64,000 nucleotides of DNA from Allobranchiibius sp. CTAmp26 (GCF_017565405.1 NZ_JAGEKR010000019.1:1-64000), one strand, 5' to 3'. Counted from the stretch's first letter, positions 46,001-55,212 are shown. Made by a program: numbers and translations. Notes: generated by a model from the letters alone, not told the origin.

Positions 46001-47758
46001 TTGTACGACCAGATCTTCGATCCCGTCAACCATTCCCTCGGCCTGTCAGCGATCTTCGCGGCGCTGCCGCTGCTCACCGTGTTCGTCCTCCTCGCGGTGT
46101 TCAAGCTCGCCGCCCAGTGGGCCGCCCTCATAGCTCTGGCCGTGTCCATCGTCGTTGCCATCGCCGTGTACTCCATGCCGGTCGGCCAGACCTTCTCGGC
46201 TGCCGGGGAGGGGGCCGCGTTCGGCCTCTTCCCGATCATGTGGATCGTGGTCAACGCGATCTGGGTCTACACGATGTCGGTGACGGGTGGGCATTTCGAT
46301 GTGCTGCGGCGTTCCTTCGCCTCCGTGTCCCCGGATCAGCGGATCCAGGCCATCCTCATCGCGTTCTGCTTCGGTGCCCTCCTGGAGGCGCTGGCCGGTT
46401 TCGGTACGCCGGTCGCCATCACGTCGGTGATGTTGCTGGCGCTCGGCTTCTCCAAGATCAAGGCAGCAACGGTGGCCCTGGTCGCCAACACCGCTCCGGT
46501 CGCCTTCGGTGCCATCGCTGTCCCGATCACCACTCTCGCGAAGATCAGCAACCTGCCCGAGCAGGACCTGGCCTCCGTCGTCGGGCGCCAGACCCCCGTT
46601 CTGGCGATCTTCGTCCCCCTGGCCCTGGTCTTCATGGTGGACGGCAAGCGTGGACTCAAACAGACCTGGCCGGTCGCTCTCCTCGGCGGTGCCGTCTTCG
46701 GAGTGCTGCAGTTCCTCTGCTCCAACTACATCTCCATCCCCCTCACCGACATCGTCGCGGCGCTCGGTTCAGCGTTGGCAGTCGTGCTGTTCGTGCGCGT
46801 GTGGCACCCGAGGGAGGTTCTCAATGTGGACAGCCTGAGCGAGGACGACGTGCAGACCCACCTCGCGGCCGCCACGGCATCCGCGCACGCGGTGGAGCTA
46901 GGCGGCAGCCGGGGTTCTTCGTCCACGGGCGCCGGGGCGCGCCGGACCGCCTCCTCGACGGGTGGCGCGGCCAATGGATCGGGCTCGACGGGTGCGTCCG
47001 CTGAGAGGGCGCCCGATTCCCGCGGCGACATCGTCAGGGCCTACGCGCCGTACCTGATCATCATCGTGGTCTTCTCCCTCGCCCAGGTCGGGTTCGTCAT
47101 GAAGCTGCTGGCCAAGGGCGCCACCAAGTTCGCCTGGCCTGGTCTGCACATCCAGACACCAGCCGGGAAGACCCCGTCCGCCGTCACGTTCGCGTTCGGC
47201 TGGCTTCCCGCCGCCGGCACGCTGCTGTTGATCTCCGGGGTCATCACCATGATCGTGCTCGGGGTGAAGCCCGCGACGGCTGCGCGCGACTATCTCAAGA
47301 CCCTGGATCAGCTCAAGTGGGCCATTCTGACCGTCGCCGGGGTGCTCGCCCTCGCCTATGTGATGAACCTGTCCGGGCAGACCATCACGATCGGCCGGTG
47401 GATGGCCGGGGCCGGCGGGGTGTTCGCCTTCCTGGCGCCCATCCTCGGGTGGCTCGGAGTCGCCGTCACCGGGTCCGACACGTCGTCCAATGCGCTGTTC
47501 GGCACTCTGCAGGTCTCCGCCGCGCAACAGGCGCACCTGTCTCCCGTCCTGATGACGGCTGCGAACAGTTCCGGAGGTGTCCTCGGCAAGATGGTCTCCC
47601 CGCAGAACCTGGCCATCGCCGCCGCTTCCGTGGGCCTGGCCGGACAAGAGGGGGTCATTCTGCGCAAGATCCTCGGGTGGACGGTCGGGTTCCTGCTCTT
47701 CATGTGCCTTCTCGTGTATCTGCAGTCCACCAGCGTGCTGTCGTGGATGCTCCCTTGA
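46001..47758 (+). CDS. L-lactate/glycolate permease (LctP family)
   Basis: This is a 585-residue polytopic permease of the LctP/GlcA type. ALLEALAGFGTPVAITSVML and VALVANTAPVAFGAIAVPI are family-specific, and VTGSDTSSNALFG .. MTAANSSGGVLGKMVSPQN marks the second half. It imports glycolate or lactate with protons. The start is TTG 46001 with GGAGGT 7 nt upstream. Residues about 300-343 form a long Ser/Gly/Ala-rich linker between helices. It follows glcF by 60 nt and completes the uptake-oxidation module; specificity (glycolate versus lactate) is inferred from context. Confidence 0.9.
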   Translation: MYDQIFDPVNHSLGLSAIFAALPLLTVFVLLAVFKLAAQWAALIALAVSIVVAIAVYSMPVGQTFSAAGEGAAFGLFPIMWIVVNAIWVYTMSVTGGHFDVLRRSFASVSPDQRIQAILIAFCFGALLEALAGFGTPVAITSVMLLALGFSKIKAATVALVANTAPVAFGAIAVPITTLAKISNLPEQDLASVVGRQTPVLAIFVPLALVFMVDGKRGLKQTWPVALLGGAVFGVLQFLCSNYISIPLTDIVAALGSALAVVLFVRVWHPREVLNVDSLSEDDVQTHLAAATASAHAVELGGSRGSSSTGAGARRTASSTGGAANGSGSTGASAERAPDSRGDIVRAYAPYLIIIVVFSLAQVGFVMKLLAKGATKFAWPGLHIQTPAGKTPSAVTFAFGWLPAAGTLLLISGVITMIVLGVKPATAARDYLKTLDQLKWAILTVAGVLALAYVMNLSGQTITIGRWMAGAGGVFAFLAPILGWLGVAVTGSDTSSNALFGTLQVSAAQQAHLSPVLMTAANSSGGVLGKMVSPQNLAIAAASVGLAGQEGVILRKILGWTVGFLLFMCLLVYLQSTSVLSWMLP

Positions 47759-47886
47759 TCTGAGGCCTGCACCGCCCAGCCCGGCCCGAGGCGCTCACCC
47801 TGATCGAGGGTCATCGGCTGTTCGGGTCTCGATGTCGGGTACGGCGACGAGGTCGAGGCGGCCGGCGTACGTCATTCTCGCGCAGC

Positions 47887-48348
47887 TCAGGGTTCGCGTG
47901 GAACGGACCAGATCCCGTCCGCCGATCCCTGCTCGAGGCGTTCTCGATATGTCTGGATCTTGCCGTTGATCATCTCTAGGTCCATCGACAACTGGGCTTG
48001 TTGAGCCAGCACGCGCTCGCGCTGCGCTTCGAGCAGATGCAGTCGATCGGCCTCGTTGCCCGGCCCGGCGCGTACGAGGTCCACGTAGCGCCGGATGAGG
48101 TCCGTGGACATACCGAGGCTTCTCAGCTTCGTACACGTGTGGATCCACTCAAGTTCGGCCTTGCGATACCGCCGCGTCCCCCCGCTGGTACGCGCCGGCG
48201 TGGTGGGCATCATTCCGGAGCGCTCGTAGTAACGCAGAGTGTGCACGCTGACGCCGCTGAGGCGGGCAGCCTCGGCGATGGACACCCCGTCGCCCGGCCC
48301 AGCAGTGGGGGCATCAAGGTCCTGCCCGGATTGACGATCCACGTTCAT
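47887..48348 (-). CDS. MerR family regulator
   Basis: This is a 153-residue regulator with N-terminal HTH VSIAEAARLSGVSVHTLRYYERSGMM at residues 22-47 and a C-terminal coiled coil (HLLEAQRERVLAQQAQLSMD). No metal or redox Cys set is present, so it resembles AdhR/NmlR-like or small-molecule MerR members. It is divergent from a quinone-oxidoreductase-type gene, and a MerR-style promoter lies between. It probably activates that gene. Confidence 0.9.
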   Translation of the reverse strand: MNVDRQSGQDLDAPTAGPGDGVSIAEAARLSGVSVHTLRYYERSGMMPTTPARTSGGTRRYRKAELEWIHTCTKLRSLGMSTDLIRRYVDLVRAGPGNEADRLHLLEAQRERVLAQQAQLSMDLEMINGKIQTYRERLEQGSADGIWSVPREP

Positions 48349-48408
48349 CCCGTCCGCGTGTCGACGTGTGGTCGGGCACCGTCTCCCGCTCCTGAGTGCC
48401 GCCCGGTC

Positions 48409-48439
48409 TTGACTTAGAGCGCACTCTAGATTCTAGCGT
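48409..48439 (+). promoter_or_regulatory. MerR-type promoter with 19-bp spacer and dyad
   Basis: TTGACT (48409-48414) and TAGCGT (48434-48439) are separated by 19 bp, the long spacer that MerR activators correct. The inverted repeat TAGAG-cgca-CTCTA (48415-48428) sits inside the spacer. It drives the MDR gene 90 bp downstream. Confidence 0.8.
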
Positions 48440-48529
48440 GATGGGTACGCGGTGAGACCCGGTTCCGGTGCTCTCTCGTCGCAGGCCACCGACAGCGTGT
48501 GGTCAAGCCGTCATGGAAGAGGAACAGCT

Positions 48530-49477
48530 GTGAGTTCAATACGCGCGATCGTCGTCGACCCCAACCTCCCGGAGGGGCTCGGCATTGGCGAGGTGGACCG
48601 GCCCGAACCCGGCCCGAAGCAAGCTCTGATTCAGGTCGAAGCGACCTCGCTGAACCGCGGGGACCTGCTCGCCGCGCGAGTTGCCGAGGCTGGTTGGCGA
48701 CCCGGGCACGACATTGCGGGAACGGTGATCGCCGAGGCCGCAGACGGCACCGGACCCACAACGGGCAGCCGGGTCGTCGGGCTGCTCGACTCCGGAGCAT
48801 GGGCCGAGCAGGTGGCTGCCGCCACCGACCGACTGGCCGAGTTGCCCGACGCCGTGTCCTTCGCGCAGGCGTCGACGTTGCCAACTGCCGGGCTCACCGC
48901 CCACCGCGCGGTGGAGAAGGGTGGATCGCTCCTGGGCAAGCGGGTGCTGATCACCGGTTCGACCGGCGGTGTCGGCCTGTTCGCCCATCAACTCGCCACA
49001 AGCAGCGGCGCATTCGTCGTCGGAACCTCCCGGCAGCCGCGTCACGAGGCAGCGGTCCGGGATCTTGGCGCTGATGAGGTCGTCGTAGGTGAGGACCTCA
49101 CCGCCGCACGTACCTTCGGCCCCTACGACCTCGTCGTGGAGTCGCTGGGCGGCGCCGCACTCGCGCAAGCCATGGGGATGCTGGTGCCCGGCGGCATGTG
49201 CGTCTCCTTCGGCTGGTCGGCGTCTGCGCACGTTGAGCTCGACCTGCGAGAATTCCTCGCTGTCGGCGGCGGCACTCTCTACGGCCTGCGGATGTACAAC
49301 GAACTGCTGATTCGCCCCGCCAGCAAGGACCTGCAGCTACTCGCCGAGATGGTCGCTGACCAGCGGCTACACATCCCAATCGAAGCTGAAGGCGGCTGGA
49401 ACAACATCGGCGACATCGCGCATGGGCTGATGAACCGGAGCTTCACGGGCAAGGCGGTGCTGCACCTGCTCCGCTGA
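48530..49477 (+). CDS. Zinc-less MDR family oxidoreductase (quinone reductase type)
   Basis: This is a 315-residue alcohol-dehydrogenase-superfamily protein. GroES-like N-terminal part with SLNRGDLLAAR and PGHDIAGTVI; nucleotide-binding part with VLITGSTGGVGLFAHQLA. Catalytic zinc Cys/His ligands are absent, as in QOR/crotonase-like NADPH:quinone reductases. The GTG at 48530 has AGAGGA upstream. It is activated by the MerR regulator through the promoter above; the role is probably detoxification of reactive carbonyls or quinones. Confidence 0.9.
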   Translation: MSSIRAIVVDPNLPEGLGIGEVDRPEPGPKQALIQVEATSLNRGDLLAARVAEAGWRPGHDIAGTVIAEAADGTGPTTGSRVVGLLDSGAWAEQVAAATDRLAELPDAVSFAQASTLPTAGLTAHRAVEKGGSLLGKRVLITGSTGGVGLFAHQLATSSGAFVVGTSRQPRHEAAVRDLGADEVVVGEDLTAARTFGPYDLVVESLGGAALAQAMGMLVPGGMCVSFGWSASAHVELDLREFLAVGGGTLYGLRMYNELLIRPASKDLQLLAEMVADQRLHIPIEAEGGWNNIGDIAHGLMNRSFTGKAVLHLLR

Positions 49478-49577
49478 CCGACCGCCCCGCAGCCGAGAAC
49501 GCACCGACCGAAGCATCAGTCACCGGTGCCGGGTGACCGATCAGCAAACGGCATCGGTCCTACGCGCAGTTCGTCAG

Positions 49578-49988
49578 TCAGTTGGCATTGCGGAACAGGT
49601 AGAAACCGGTGACCACGCCACGGGTCACCATGCCCTGACCGGTTCCCAGCACTCGGTTGGTCGTGGTCGCACCAGTCTCGATGAAGGCGTGGCTGACGTG
49701 TTCCAACCGCCAACCGATCTCCTCGATCTGACCGAGCACGTCCGGAGCGCTGCCATTACGGTGCACTTTGTTGTCAGAGGACCCGAACGCGCTGGCCGCA
49801 CCTTTCAATTGAGCCGCATCGAGTTGCACCTCGAAGAAACGATCACCGCGTTCCTTGGCCGCGACAGCCTGACCCACCGGCGTACGCAGGTATGCCTGCT
49901 GAGCCTGCTGTTCTTCTCTCTGTTGGGCCTGCAGTTTCTTCTGCTCGACTTCAGCCTGCTTGTCTTCGTCGCTCTTGCCCCAGGGCAT
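49578..49988 (-). CDS. Conserved protein with N-terminal coiled coil
   Basis: This is a 136-residue protein. Residues 7-33 are very rich in Gln, Glu and Lys and predict a coiled coil (DKQAEVEQKKLQAQQREEQQ). The C-terminal half EEIGWRLEHVSHAFIETGATT .. GVVTGFYLFRNAN is a small conserved domain, similar in pattern to DUF4177-like proteins. Convergent with the MDR gene. Function is unknown. Confidence 0.72.
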   Translation of the reverse strand: MPWGKSDEDKQAEVEQKKLQAQQREEQQAQQAYLRTPVGQAVAAKERGDRFFEVQLDAAQLKGAASAFGSSDNKVHRNGSAPDVLGQIEEIGWRLEHVSHAFIETGATTTNRVLGTGQGMVTRGVVTGFYLFRNAN

Positions 49989-50137
49989 GGAATTGCTCCT
50001 CGTCCGTGTGCTGTCGAGTAAGCATCATGCCTGCGCGTTTCTGGCGCAGGGGCCAATGCGTGCTTCTGTCGGCCGCCCGATCAGGCTCGCCCTCACCAGG
50101 TGATCCCGGTCGGGACCGTCGCTCGCGGCAAAACGCA

Positions 50138-50434
50138 TTAGAGCCGCTCCTTGGGAATTGCCCGTCGCCACCCCAGTCGAAAACCGATCCCGGCCGCCAA
50201 AACCATCAGTCCGAGGGCCGCAACAGCAGTACCGACGATCTGCCATCGGGTGATGATGAACGCCGACCCGCCCCACGGTGAATCGATCCCACCCAGATGC
50301 CCGCCGGAGCCGTCGTTCAGCGGCGTGTAGGCGAACCACCCGACATCACTCGTGCGGGCTTGAGACAACAGCGCGATCGCAACGCCACCGCCCATCAGCA
50401 CGAGACCAAGGACCCACCACACACGACGAATCAT
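50138..50434 (-). CDS. Small two-helix membrane protein
   Basis: This is a 98-residue protein starting MIRRVWWVLGLVLMGGGVAI. Helix 1 is at residues 4-22 and helix 2 at about 68-88, with a Gly/Trp-rich exported loop between (NDGSGGHLGGIDSPWGGSAF). No family was recognised. It is divergent from the DinB pseudogene by 86 bp. The ATG at 50434 removes an unlikely Arg-rich extension. Confidence 0.62.
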   Translation of the reverse strand: MIRRVWWVLGLVLMGGGVAIALLSQARTSDVGWFAYTPLNDGSGGHLGGIDSPWGGSAFIITRWQIVGTAVAALGLMVLAAGIGFRLGWRRAIPKERL

Positions 50435-50520
50435 GAGGCGAAGTATCGAGCAGCCGGCCCGAATGCGCAGCTGTCGCAGGAAACGGACTGCCTGAAGCGC
50501 TCGTGGCAGGGTGCTGTCCC

Positions 50521-51098
50521 ATGACCGACGACATCGCAAAGGCCAACCTGTATGGCTACTTGCAGTACGAACGCACGGCGGTGCTGGCCAAGCTCGACGG
50601 GTTGTCCGAGTACGAGATTCGTCGTCCGTTGACCGTCACCGGGACCAATCTGCTGGGCTTGGTGAAACACCTGACGACTTGGGAGGCGAGGTACCTCGGC
50701 GATGTCTTCGACCGTCCCTTTCCGGAACGCTTGCCTCGGTGGGATGTCGAGGCCGAACTATTGGCTGACATGTGGGTGACCGCGGACGAGTCCCGCAGTG
50801 ACGTCGTCGACCGCTACCGACGGGTGTGGGATCACAGCGACGCCACGGTGAATGCCCTCACTCTGATTCCATGGGCCGGGTGGCCTGGTGGCAGAACGCC
50901 GAGGTGCCCTTGTTCAACATCCTCGTGCACCTGCTGGCCGAAACCAGTCGGCACGCTGGCCACGCCGACATCCTGCGCGAACAGCTCGATGGCGCGGTGG
51001 GAATCGACGCCGAGGCCATGGCCGCTAAGCGGCACGATTCAGTCTTCTGGACGAAGCGGCGCGAGGAGATCGAGGCGGCCGCCAGGGCCGCCGGTTGA
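50521..51098 (+). pseudogene. DinB family protein, frameshifted
   Basis: The first part (ATG 50521) reads MTDDIAKANLYGYLQYERTAVL .. NLLGLVKHLTTWEARYLGDVF, a DinB N-terminus. From about 50865 the homology moves to the +1 frame: SMGRVAWWQNAEVPLFNILVH .. ETSRHAGHADILREQLDGAVG, ending at 51098. Addition of one G in ctgattcc (giving Leu-Asp-Ser-Met-Gly-Arg-Val) restores a single 193-residue protein. So it is either a recent one-base deletion or a sequencing error. The conserved His residues of both halves are present. Confidence 0.85.
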
Positions 51099-51210
51099 CG
51101 TAGATCATGAGCGAAGGCTGACGAATCCGCCCGCGTAGCAGAGGCGTTCGTTAAGCCGATCGTCCGCCGGGAAGCTTTCAGAAGGCTGATGAGCGGTGTG
51201 CTGGTTGGGC

Positions 51211-51918
51211 ATGATGTCCCGGGTGGACGCAGTGAGGATCGGCCGGATCGAGACGCCACGGGCGGTCCTTTGGGATCTGGACGGAACCCTCATCGACAGC
51301 GAACCGCTCTGGCACGCGGAAGAGCAGCAATTCGTCCAGCGGGCCGGCGGCATCTGGACCGCGACCGACCGGCGCGCGCTGATAGGTATGACGATGACCG
51401 AGTCGAGCATCTATCTGCTGTCCCGCTCCCCCCGACCACCGACATCAGACGTCGACGAGGTCAGTCACCGCATCATCGACGGGGTCATCACCCGGCTCAC
51501 GCACCGCGTCCCCTGGTGTGCCGGGGCACCTGACCTCCTGGACCACCTCACCGCGCACGGCATACCTCAGGCTCTCGTCACCAGCGCGTGGCCAGCCTTC
51601 ATCGAGGCCGCGATCGGTCACCTGCCGCGCGACACCTTCACCGTGGTGATCGACGGGCAGTCGGTGCAACACGGCAAACCCCACCCCGAGCCCTACCGCA
51701 CCGCGGCAAAACGCCTTGGGTTCCGCCCAGCTGACTGCCTCGCGATCGAGGACTCCGAACCGGGGATTCGCTCAGCCACCGCAGCCGGTGTGCCGACACT
51801 GGCAATCACGGACCGGGACACGACACAGACACGAGTCGTGACTCGACCCACCCTCGAAGGGCTCACGATGACCTCACTCGGCGAAGCCTTCCACGACGCG
51901 CGCTTGCTGCTCACCTGA
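51211..51918 (+). CDS. HAD superfamily hydrolase (phosphatase-like, beta-PGM type)
   Basis: This is a 235-residue protein. Motif I is VLWDLDGTLIDSEPLW with the nucleophile Asp, motif II Ser/Thr in LVTSAWP, the Lys in HGKPHPEPY and motif III EDSEPGIRSATAAG. The cap between motifs I and II is alpha-helical, as in beta-phosphoglucomutase-like phosphatases. Substrate is unknown. ATG 51211 is chosen; a GTG at 51196 would add 5 residues. It is convergent with an SDR gene. Confidence 0.88.
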   Translation: MMSRVDAVRIGRIETPRAVLWDLDGTLIDSEPLWHAEEQQFVQRAGGIWTATDRRALIGMTMTESSIYLLSRSPRPPTSDVDEVSHRIIDGVITRLTHRVPWCAGAPDLLDHLTAHGIPQALVTSAWPAFIEAAIGHLPRDTFTVVIDGQSVQHGKPHPEPYRTAAKRLGFRPADCLAIEDSEPGIRSATAAGVPTLAITDRDTTQTRVVTRPTLEGLTMTSLGEAFHDARLLLT

Positions 51919-51991
51919 CGACGGGGCGCCGCTCCCGCCTTCGTTCGTCGCCTGAAGACGGTGGGGTCATGCACTCGCGCGAGGCGGCGCG

Positions 51992-52816
51992 TCAGCGCAG
52001 GTACGAGGCGCCGTTGAAGTCGACGATCGCGCCCGAGGCCCACTCGGCGCCCGGCTGAGCCAGCGCCAGGATCGCTGCGGCGACCTCTTGGGGTGTGGCC
52101 ACCCGGCCGAAGGGACTCTGGGCGCGCACCGCATCGCCCTCCGGCCCGTCGAGCACAGCTGCCCCCATGTCGGTGGCGATGAACCCGGGGGCAATGCCGA
52201 CGCACCCGATCCCGTGAGGTGCCAACGCGACCGCGAGCGATTGGGTCATCGCATGCACTCCGGCCTTGCTCGCGCCGTAGGCCGGCACCTGCGGCTCACC
52301 CCGGTAGGCGCCCCGCGACCCGACCGTCACGACACGTCCCCGGGGCAAGCCGTCTGGAGGATCGACCTGGAGCATGTGCCGCGCCACGAGATAGGTGACG
52401 TTGGCCGTGCCCAACAGGTTGACGTCGGTCGTGCGGCGCCATCCCTGCACCCAATCCTCGTACGACGAGTGCTCGACACTCAGATCGAGTCGTCGCCCCT
52501 GCGTGGCCGGGTCCTCGGCGAACAACGCGGCATTGTTGACGAGCACATCGATCCGCCCGAGAGCAGCGGCGGCCTCCCGGACGAGCCGCTCGACCTGCTG
52601 CGGGTCGGCCAGGTCGCCCTGCACCACGGTGTGTCCGTCGCCCTCGAGTCCGGCCACCACGGCCTCGGCCTCAGCACGAGACGAGCGGTAGTGCACGGCA
52701 ACTCGGTCACCACACGCGGCCGCGAAGAGTCGGGCCACTTCGGCGCCGACTCCGCGCGACGCTCCGGTGACTAGGACGCCGCGGCGGGGCGGTGTGGACG
52801 GGTGAGAGATCGTCAT
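51992..52816 (-). CDS. Short-chain dehydrogenase/reductase
   Basis: This is a 274-residue SDR. Cofactor loop GVLVTGASRGVGAEV, NNAAL in the second beta strand region, catalytic Ser in VVTVGSRGAY and Tyr/Lys in VPAYGASKAG. The end DFNGASYLR is common to 3-oxoacyl-ACP-reductase-like members (FabG family). The start at 52816 has AGGATGG at a fair distance; ATG 52825 is a second option. Substrate is unknown. Confidence 0.9.
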   Translation of the reverse strand: MTISHPSTPPRRGVLVTGASRGVGAEVARLFAAACGDRVAVHYRSSRAEAEAVVAGLEGDGHTVVQGDLADPQQVERLVREAAAALGRIDVLVNNAALFAEDPATQGRRLDLSVEHSSYEDWVQGWRRTTDVNLLGTANVTYLVARHMLQVDPPDGLPRGRVVTVGSRGAYRGEPQVPAYGASKAGVHAMTQSLAVALAPHGIGCVGIAPGFIATDMGAAVLDGPEGDAVRAQSPFGRVATPQEVAAAILALAQPGAEWASGAIVDFNGASYLR

Positions 52817-53082
52817 ACCGGCCATCCTGCCGCCCGCGCACTCGGCCCCGCGACACGCCCTTTCGCACCGCCGAACCCGGCGCGGGTGCGCGACGACGGT
52901 GTTCGACGTATCGGCCGATCGACTGTGCCCGGATCGGCCGTCGCGCGGCGCACGTCAATGCCCTGGCGTGTTCCTCTCGAGATCTGCGGAACGTCGGATC
53001 CAGGTCCACCGCGTGAAAGCACGGGCCTCAATGAGCTCTCCTGTGAGCGATCGATGGCCTCCCGTGTGACGGTGCCTCTTCT

Positions 53083-53355
53083 TCAGTCGTCGACCGACCG
53101 TAGACCTCGCTGCGTCTGGGTTGCGGCCCCCACAAGCCACACCACAACGCTGGACAAGGACCGATGTTGCACCAGCCCGGGCAACTGCCTCCAGTACTGC
53201 AGATACGCCTCCTGCAAACGCGCTTCGGCGCCATCGACGTGGAGCGCGACCAGCTGGGCGTAGACCAGAGTCGCCGTCAGGTCGTAGATGTGCGCGAACG
53301 CGGCCATGTCCCCACCGGCAGCAGCCGGTACCTGGCTGCCCCATCGCTCCCCCAT
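53083..53355 (-). CDS. Region-2-only fragment of a SigK-like ECF sigma factor
   Basis: This is a 90-residue protein. FAHIYDLTATLVYAQLVALHVDGAEARLQEAYLQYWRQL reads as sigma region 2 of SigK/ECF type, but the -10-binding residues are changed (QEAYLQYW in place of typical QEVFLQVW) and no region 4 follows before the stop. It may be a decayed sigma gene or a small protein using the fold to bind RNA polymerase or an anti-sigma factor. It lies downstream of the sulfite-oxidase-like gene, on the same strand. Confidence 0.55.
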   Translation of the reverse strand: MGERWGSQVPAAAGGDMAAFAHIYDLTATLVYAQLVALHVDGAEARLQEAYLQYWRQLPGLVQHRSLSSVVVWLVGAATQTQRGLRSVDD

Positions 53356-53528
53356 CCCTGAGGTGTAGCAGTCCGAAGCCCGCGGTAGTGGCTTCGGTGG
53401 CCACGTTCCAGAAAACGAGTCCAACTCGACATCCGAGCTCGGGGACGAGCCCCCGCCTGCACCGCCCGCAGATCCAATCAGCGCACCGGATCGTCACCGC
53501 TCGCCGGCCGAGATGGTGAGCGCCGGCC

Positions 53529-54608
53529 TCAGACGACCTCTACCTCCACGCGCGCCCATGAGTTGTTGACGTAGCCCTTGGGATTCCACAGGTGGCGCGG
53601 CGATTCGGGCTGGCTCGCGCCGCTGCTGTCCCAGGCGCGGGCGGTGAGCACGCACTGTCCGGGCGTCAGTTCCATGCTCGCCCGCCAGTGCTGCCAGGCC
53701 CACGACGACTGCGCGTCGTCGAGTTCGGCCTGCGCCCACGTCACTCCGTCGTTGACGGAGACGTCGACACGGGCGACGGTGCGGTCCTGCCCGGCGTACG
53801 CGTATCCGCTGACCTGCACCGGGCCGGCCGCGACCTGTGAATGGTCCTCGGGCGACACGATGTCGGCGTTCAGGGCGACCGCGGCCAGCGCCAGCCCGTC
53901 ACCGGGGCCGGCGTTCGTGGGGTCCGCCTCAGCGGGTAATAGTCGGTAGGCGGTTGCTTGAAAGTAGTTGGCCGACGGGACGTCCTGAACGAGGATCTGG
54001 TCGACCCACTTCACGCTGCGGGCACCGATGTACCCGGGTACGACGACGCGTACCGGCGCGCCGTGCACCCGAGGGAGTGGTGCGTCGTTCATCTGCCAGG
54101 CCAGCAGCACTTCGCCGCTGGTCGCTTTCGCGAGGTCGATCGATCCGCCGTACTGCTGTGGCGGGTCGGCGAGCTGCGACACGTCGGGCGCGCCGAACGC
54201 GACATACCGGGCCTCCTCGCGGACGCCCGCCTCCGCCAGGACGTCGCGGAGCCGTACCCCCGTCCACAGGGCGGTCGACGTCGCCCCCGGCCCCCACGGG
54301 TCCTCACCAGGTATGTCACGCACCTCGATCAGACCCGCGCGCCGATTCCCGGCGCACTGCATGGTGGCGACGACGCTGTGCTGGGGCCAGCGCCGCTGCA
54401 GGTCGGTCAGCGAGATCTCCAGCGCCCGCTCGACCATGCCGCCGACGCTGAGCCGCCACCCTGCGAGGTCCGGCTCGGGCACGGGACCGTGGTTGCGTAC
54501 GTAGAACGAATTCTGGGGCGTGATCGCCTCGGCCAGGCCACTACGGGGCGGTTCGGCGTTGTAGGGGTCCTGCTCGTGCACGATCATGTCCGAGCGTTTC
54601 GCCCACAT
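53529..54608 (-). CDS. Sulfite oxidase family molybdopterin oxidoreductase
   Basis: This is a 359-residue protein without a membrane segment. The molybdenum-ligand Cys is in VVATMQCAGNRRAGL, the Moco domain has HGAPVRVVVPGYIGARSVKWV, and the C-terminal dimer domain starts about residue 250 (NADIVSPEDHSQVAAGPVQVSGYA). It probably oxidises sulfite or a similar substrate. AAGGAG lies upstream of the ATG at 54608, which sets the start well inside a longer Arg-rich reading. Signal peptide is absent, so it is cytosolic unless the start is wrong. Confidence 0.9.
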   Translation of the reverse strand: MWAKRSDMIVHEQDPYNAEPPRSGLAEAITPQNSFYVRNHGPVPEPDLAGWRLSVGGMVERALEISLTDLQRRWPQHSVVATMQCAGNRRAGLIEVRDIPGEDPWGPGATSTALWTGVRLRDVLAEAGVREEARYVAFGAPDVSQLADPPQQYGGSIDLAKATSGEVLLAWQMNDAPLPRVHGAPVRVVVPGYIGARSVKWVDQILVQDVPSANYFQATAYRLLPAEADPTNAGPGDGLALAAVALNADIVSPEDHSQVAAGPVQVSGYAYAGQDRTVARVDVSVNDGVTWAQAELDDAQSSWAWQHWRASMELTPGQCVLTARAWDSSGASQPESPRHLWNPKGYVNNSWARVEVEVV

Positions 54609-55212
54609 CCTGTTGCTCCTTCGATTTCTACCCGGGTGTACGCCCTCCCGGCGTTCGACCCCATCCTGCGCGCTCACTCGCCGCCGCGTCGGACCGCGTG
54701 CGCTGGCACCCTGCCGCGTGAAGGGAAGCGACCCAAGCGGAATGGACCTCCATCGAGCTGCGCAAGCTCGAACGGGCCAGCCCCTCAAACGGCGCGGCGG
54801 CCGGTCTGAGGTCAGCCGCACCACCCCCGATGCCCGACATACCGTCACCTTTTCCTAGGGAATCGGGCTCGATGCCGACATGACCGGAGAACTGAACATG
54901 GCCCTCGACCGCGTCGGCTCCACCACTGCCGAGTGGAGTCGGCTGGCCACCAGGCTTTCCCCACCGTGACCATCCTGCGCGACGATCGACCCGCCGACTA
55001 AGACGACGCAGCCGCGCCGGCGTTAATGGTCAGTACCGACCGATGACCCGACCGGGGGTGAAGAACGCGGTCGGTGGCGTCGGCATCATGTCAGGGGGTC
55101 GCTCTGGCGGCAGTAGTGCGCGCGCACCGCTTTGCGGCTTCTGGACCGCTCGCACCCTGGCGCGGGATCGAAGTCTTCCCCTGCATTTGGTATCGGTCGG
55201 TATCATGGTGGC
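54609..55212. other. 604-bp region with no convincing gene
   Basis: It holds the 5' region of the sulfite-oxidase-like gene and then degraded-looking sequence. Two short coding-like scraps can be read on the plus strand (MTGELNMALDRVGSTTAEW from 54880 with an early stop, and VTILRDDRPAD just after), suggesting relics of a small gene. The end holds the operator of the RHH-Doc pair. Composition is less uniform than before 54.6 kb, and this is where the accessory island begins. Confidence 0.6.
55189..55204 (+). promoter_or_regulatory. GGTATC direct repeat, probable antitoxin operator
   Basis: Two GGTATC units (55189 and 55199) are spaced one helical turn apart, 8 nt before the antitoxin ATG. 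Repeats like this are typical RHH antitoxin sites. Confidence 0.6.

Noticed and set aside
54609-54848. N-terminal extension of the sulfite-oxidase-like protein (80 residues, Arg-rich)
   Set aside because: No signal peptide or Tat motif (no SRRxFLK), while a strong AAGGAG ribosome site precedes the internal ATG at 54608.
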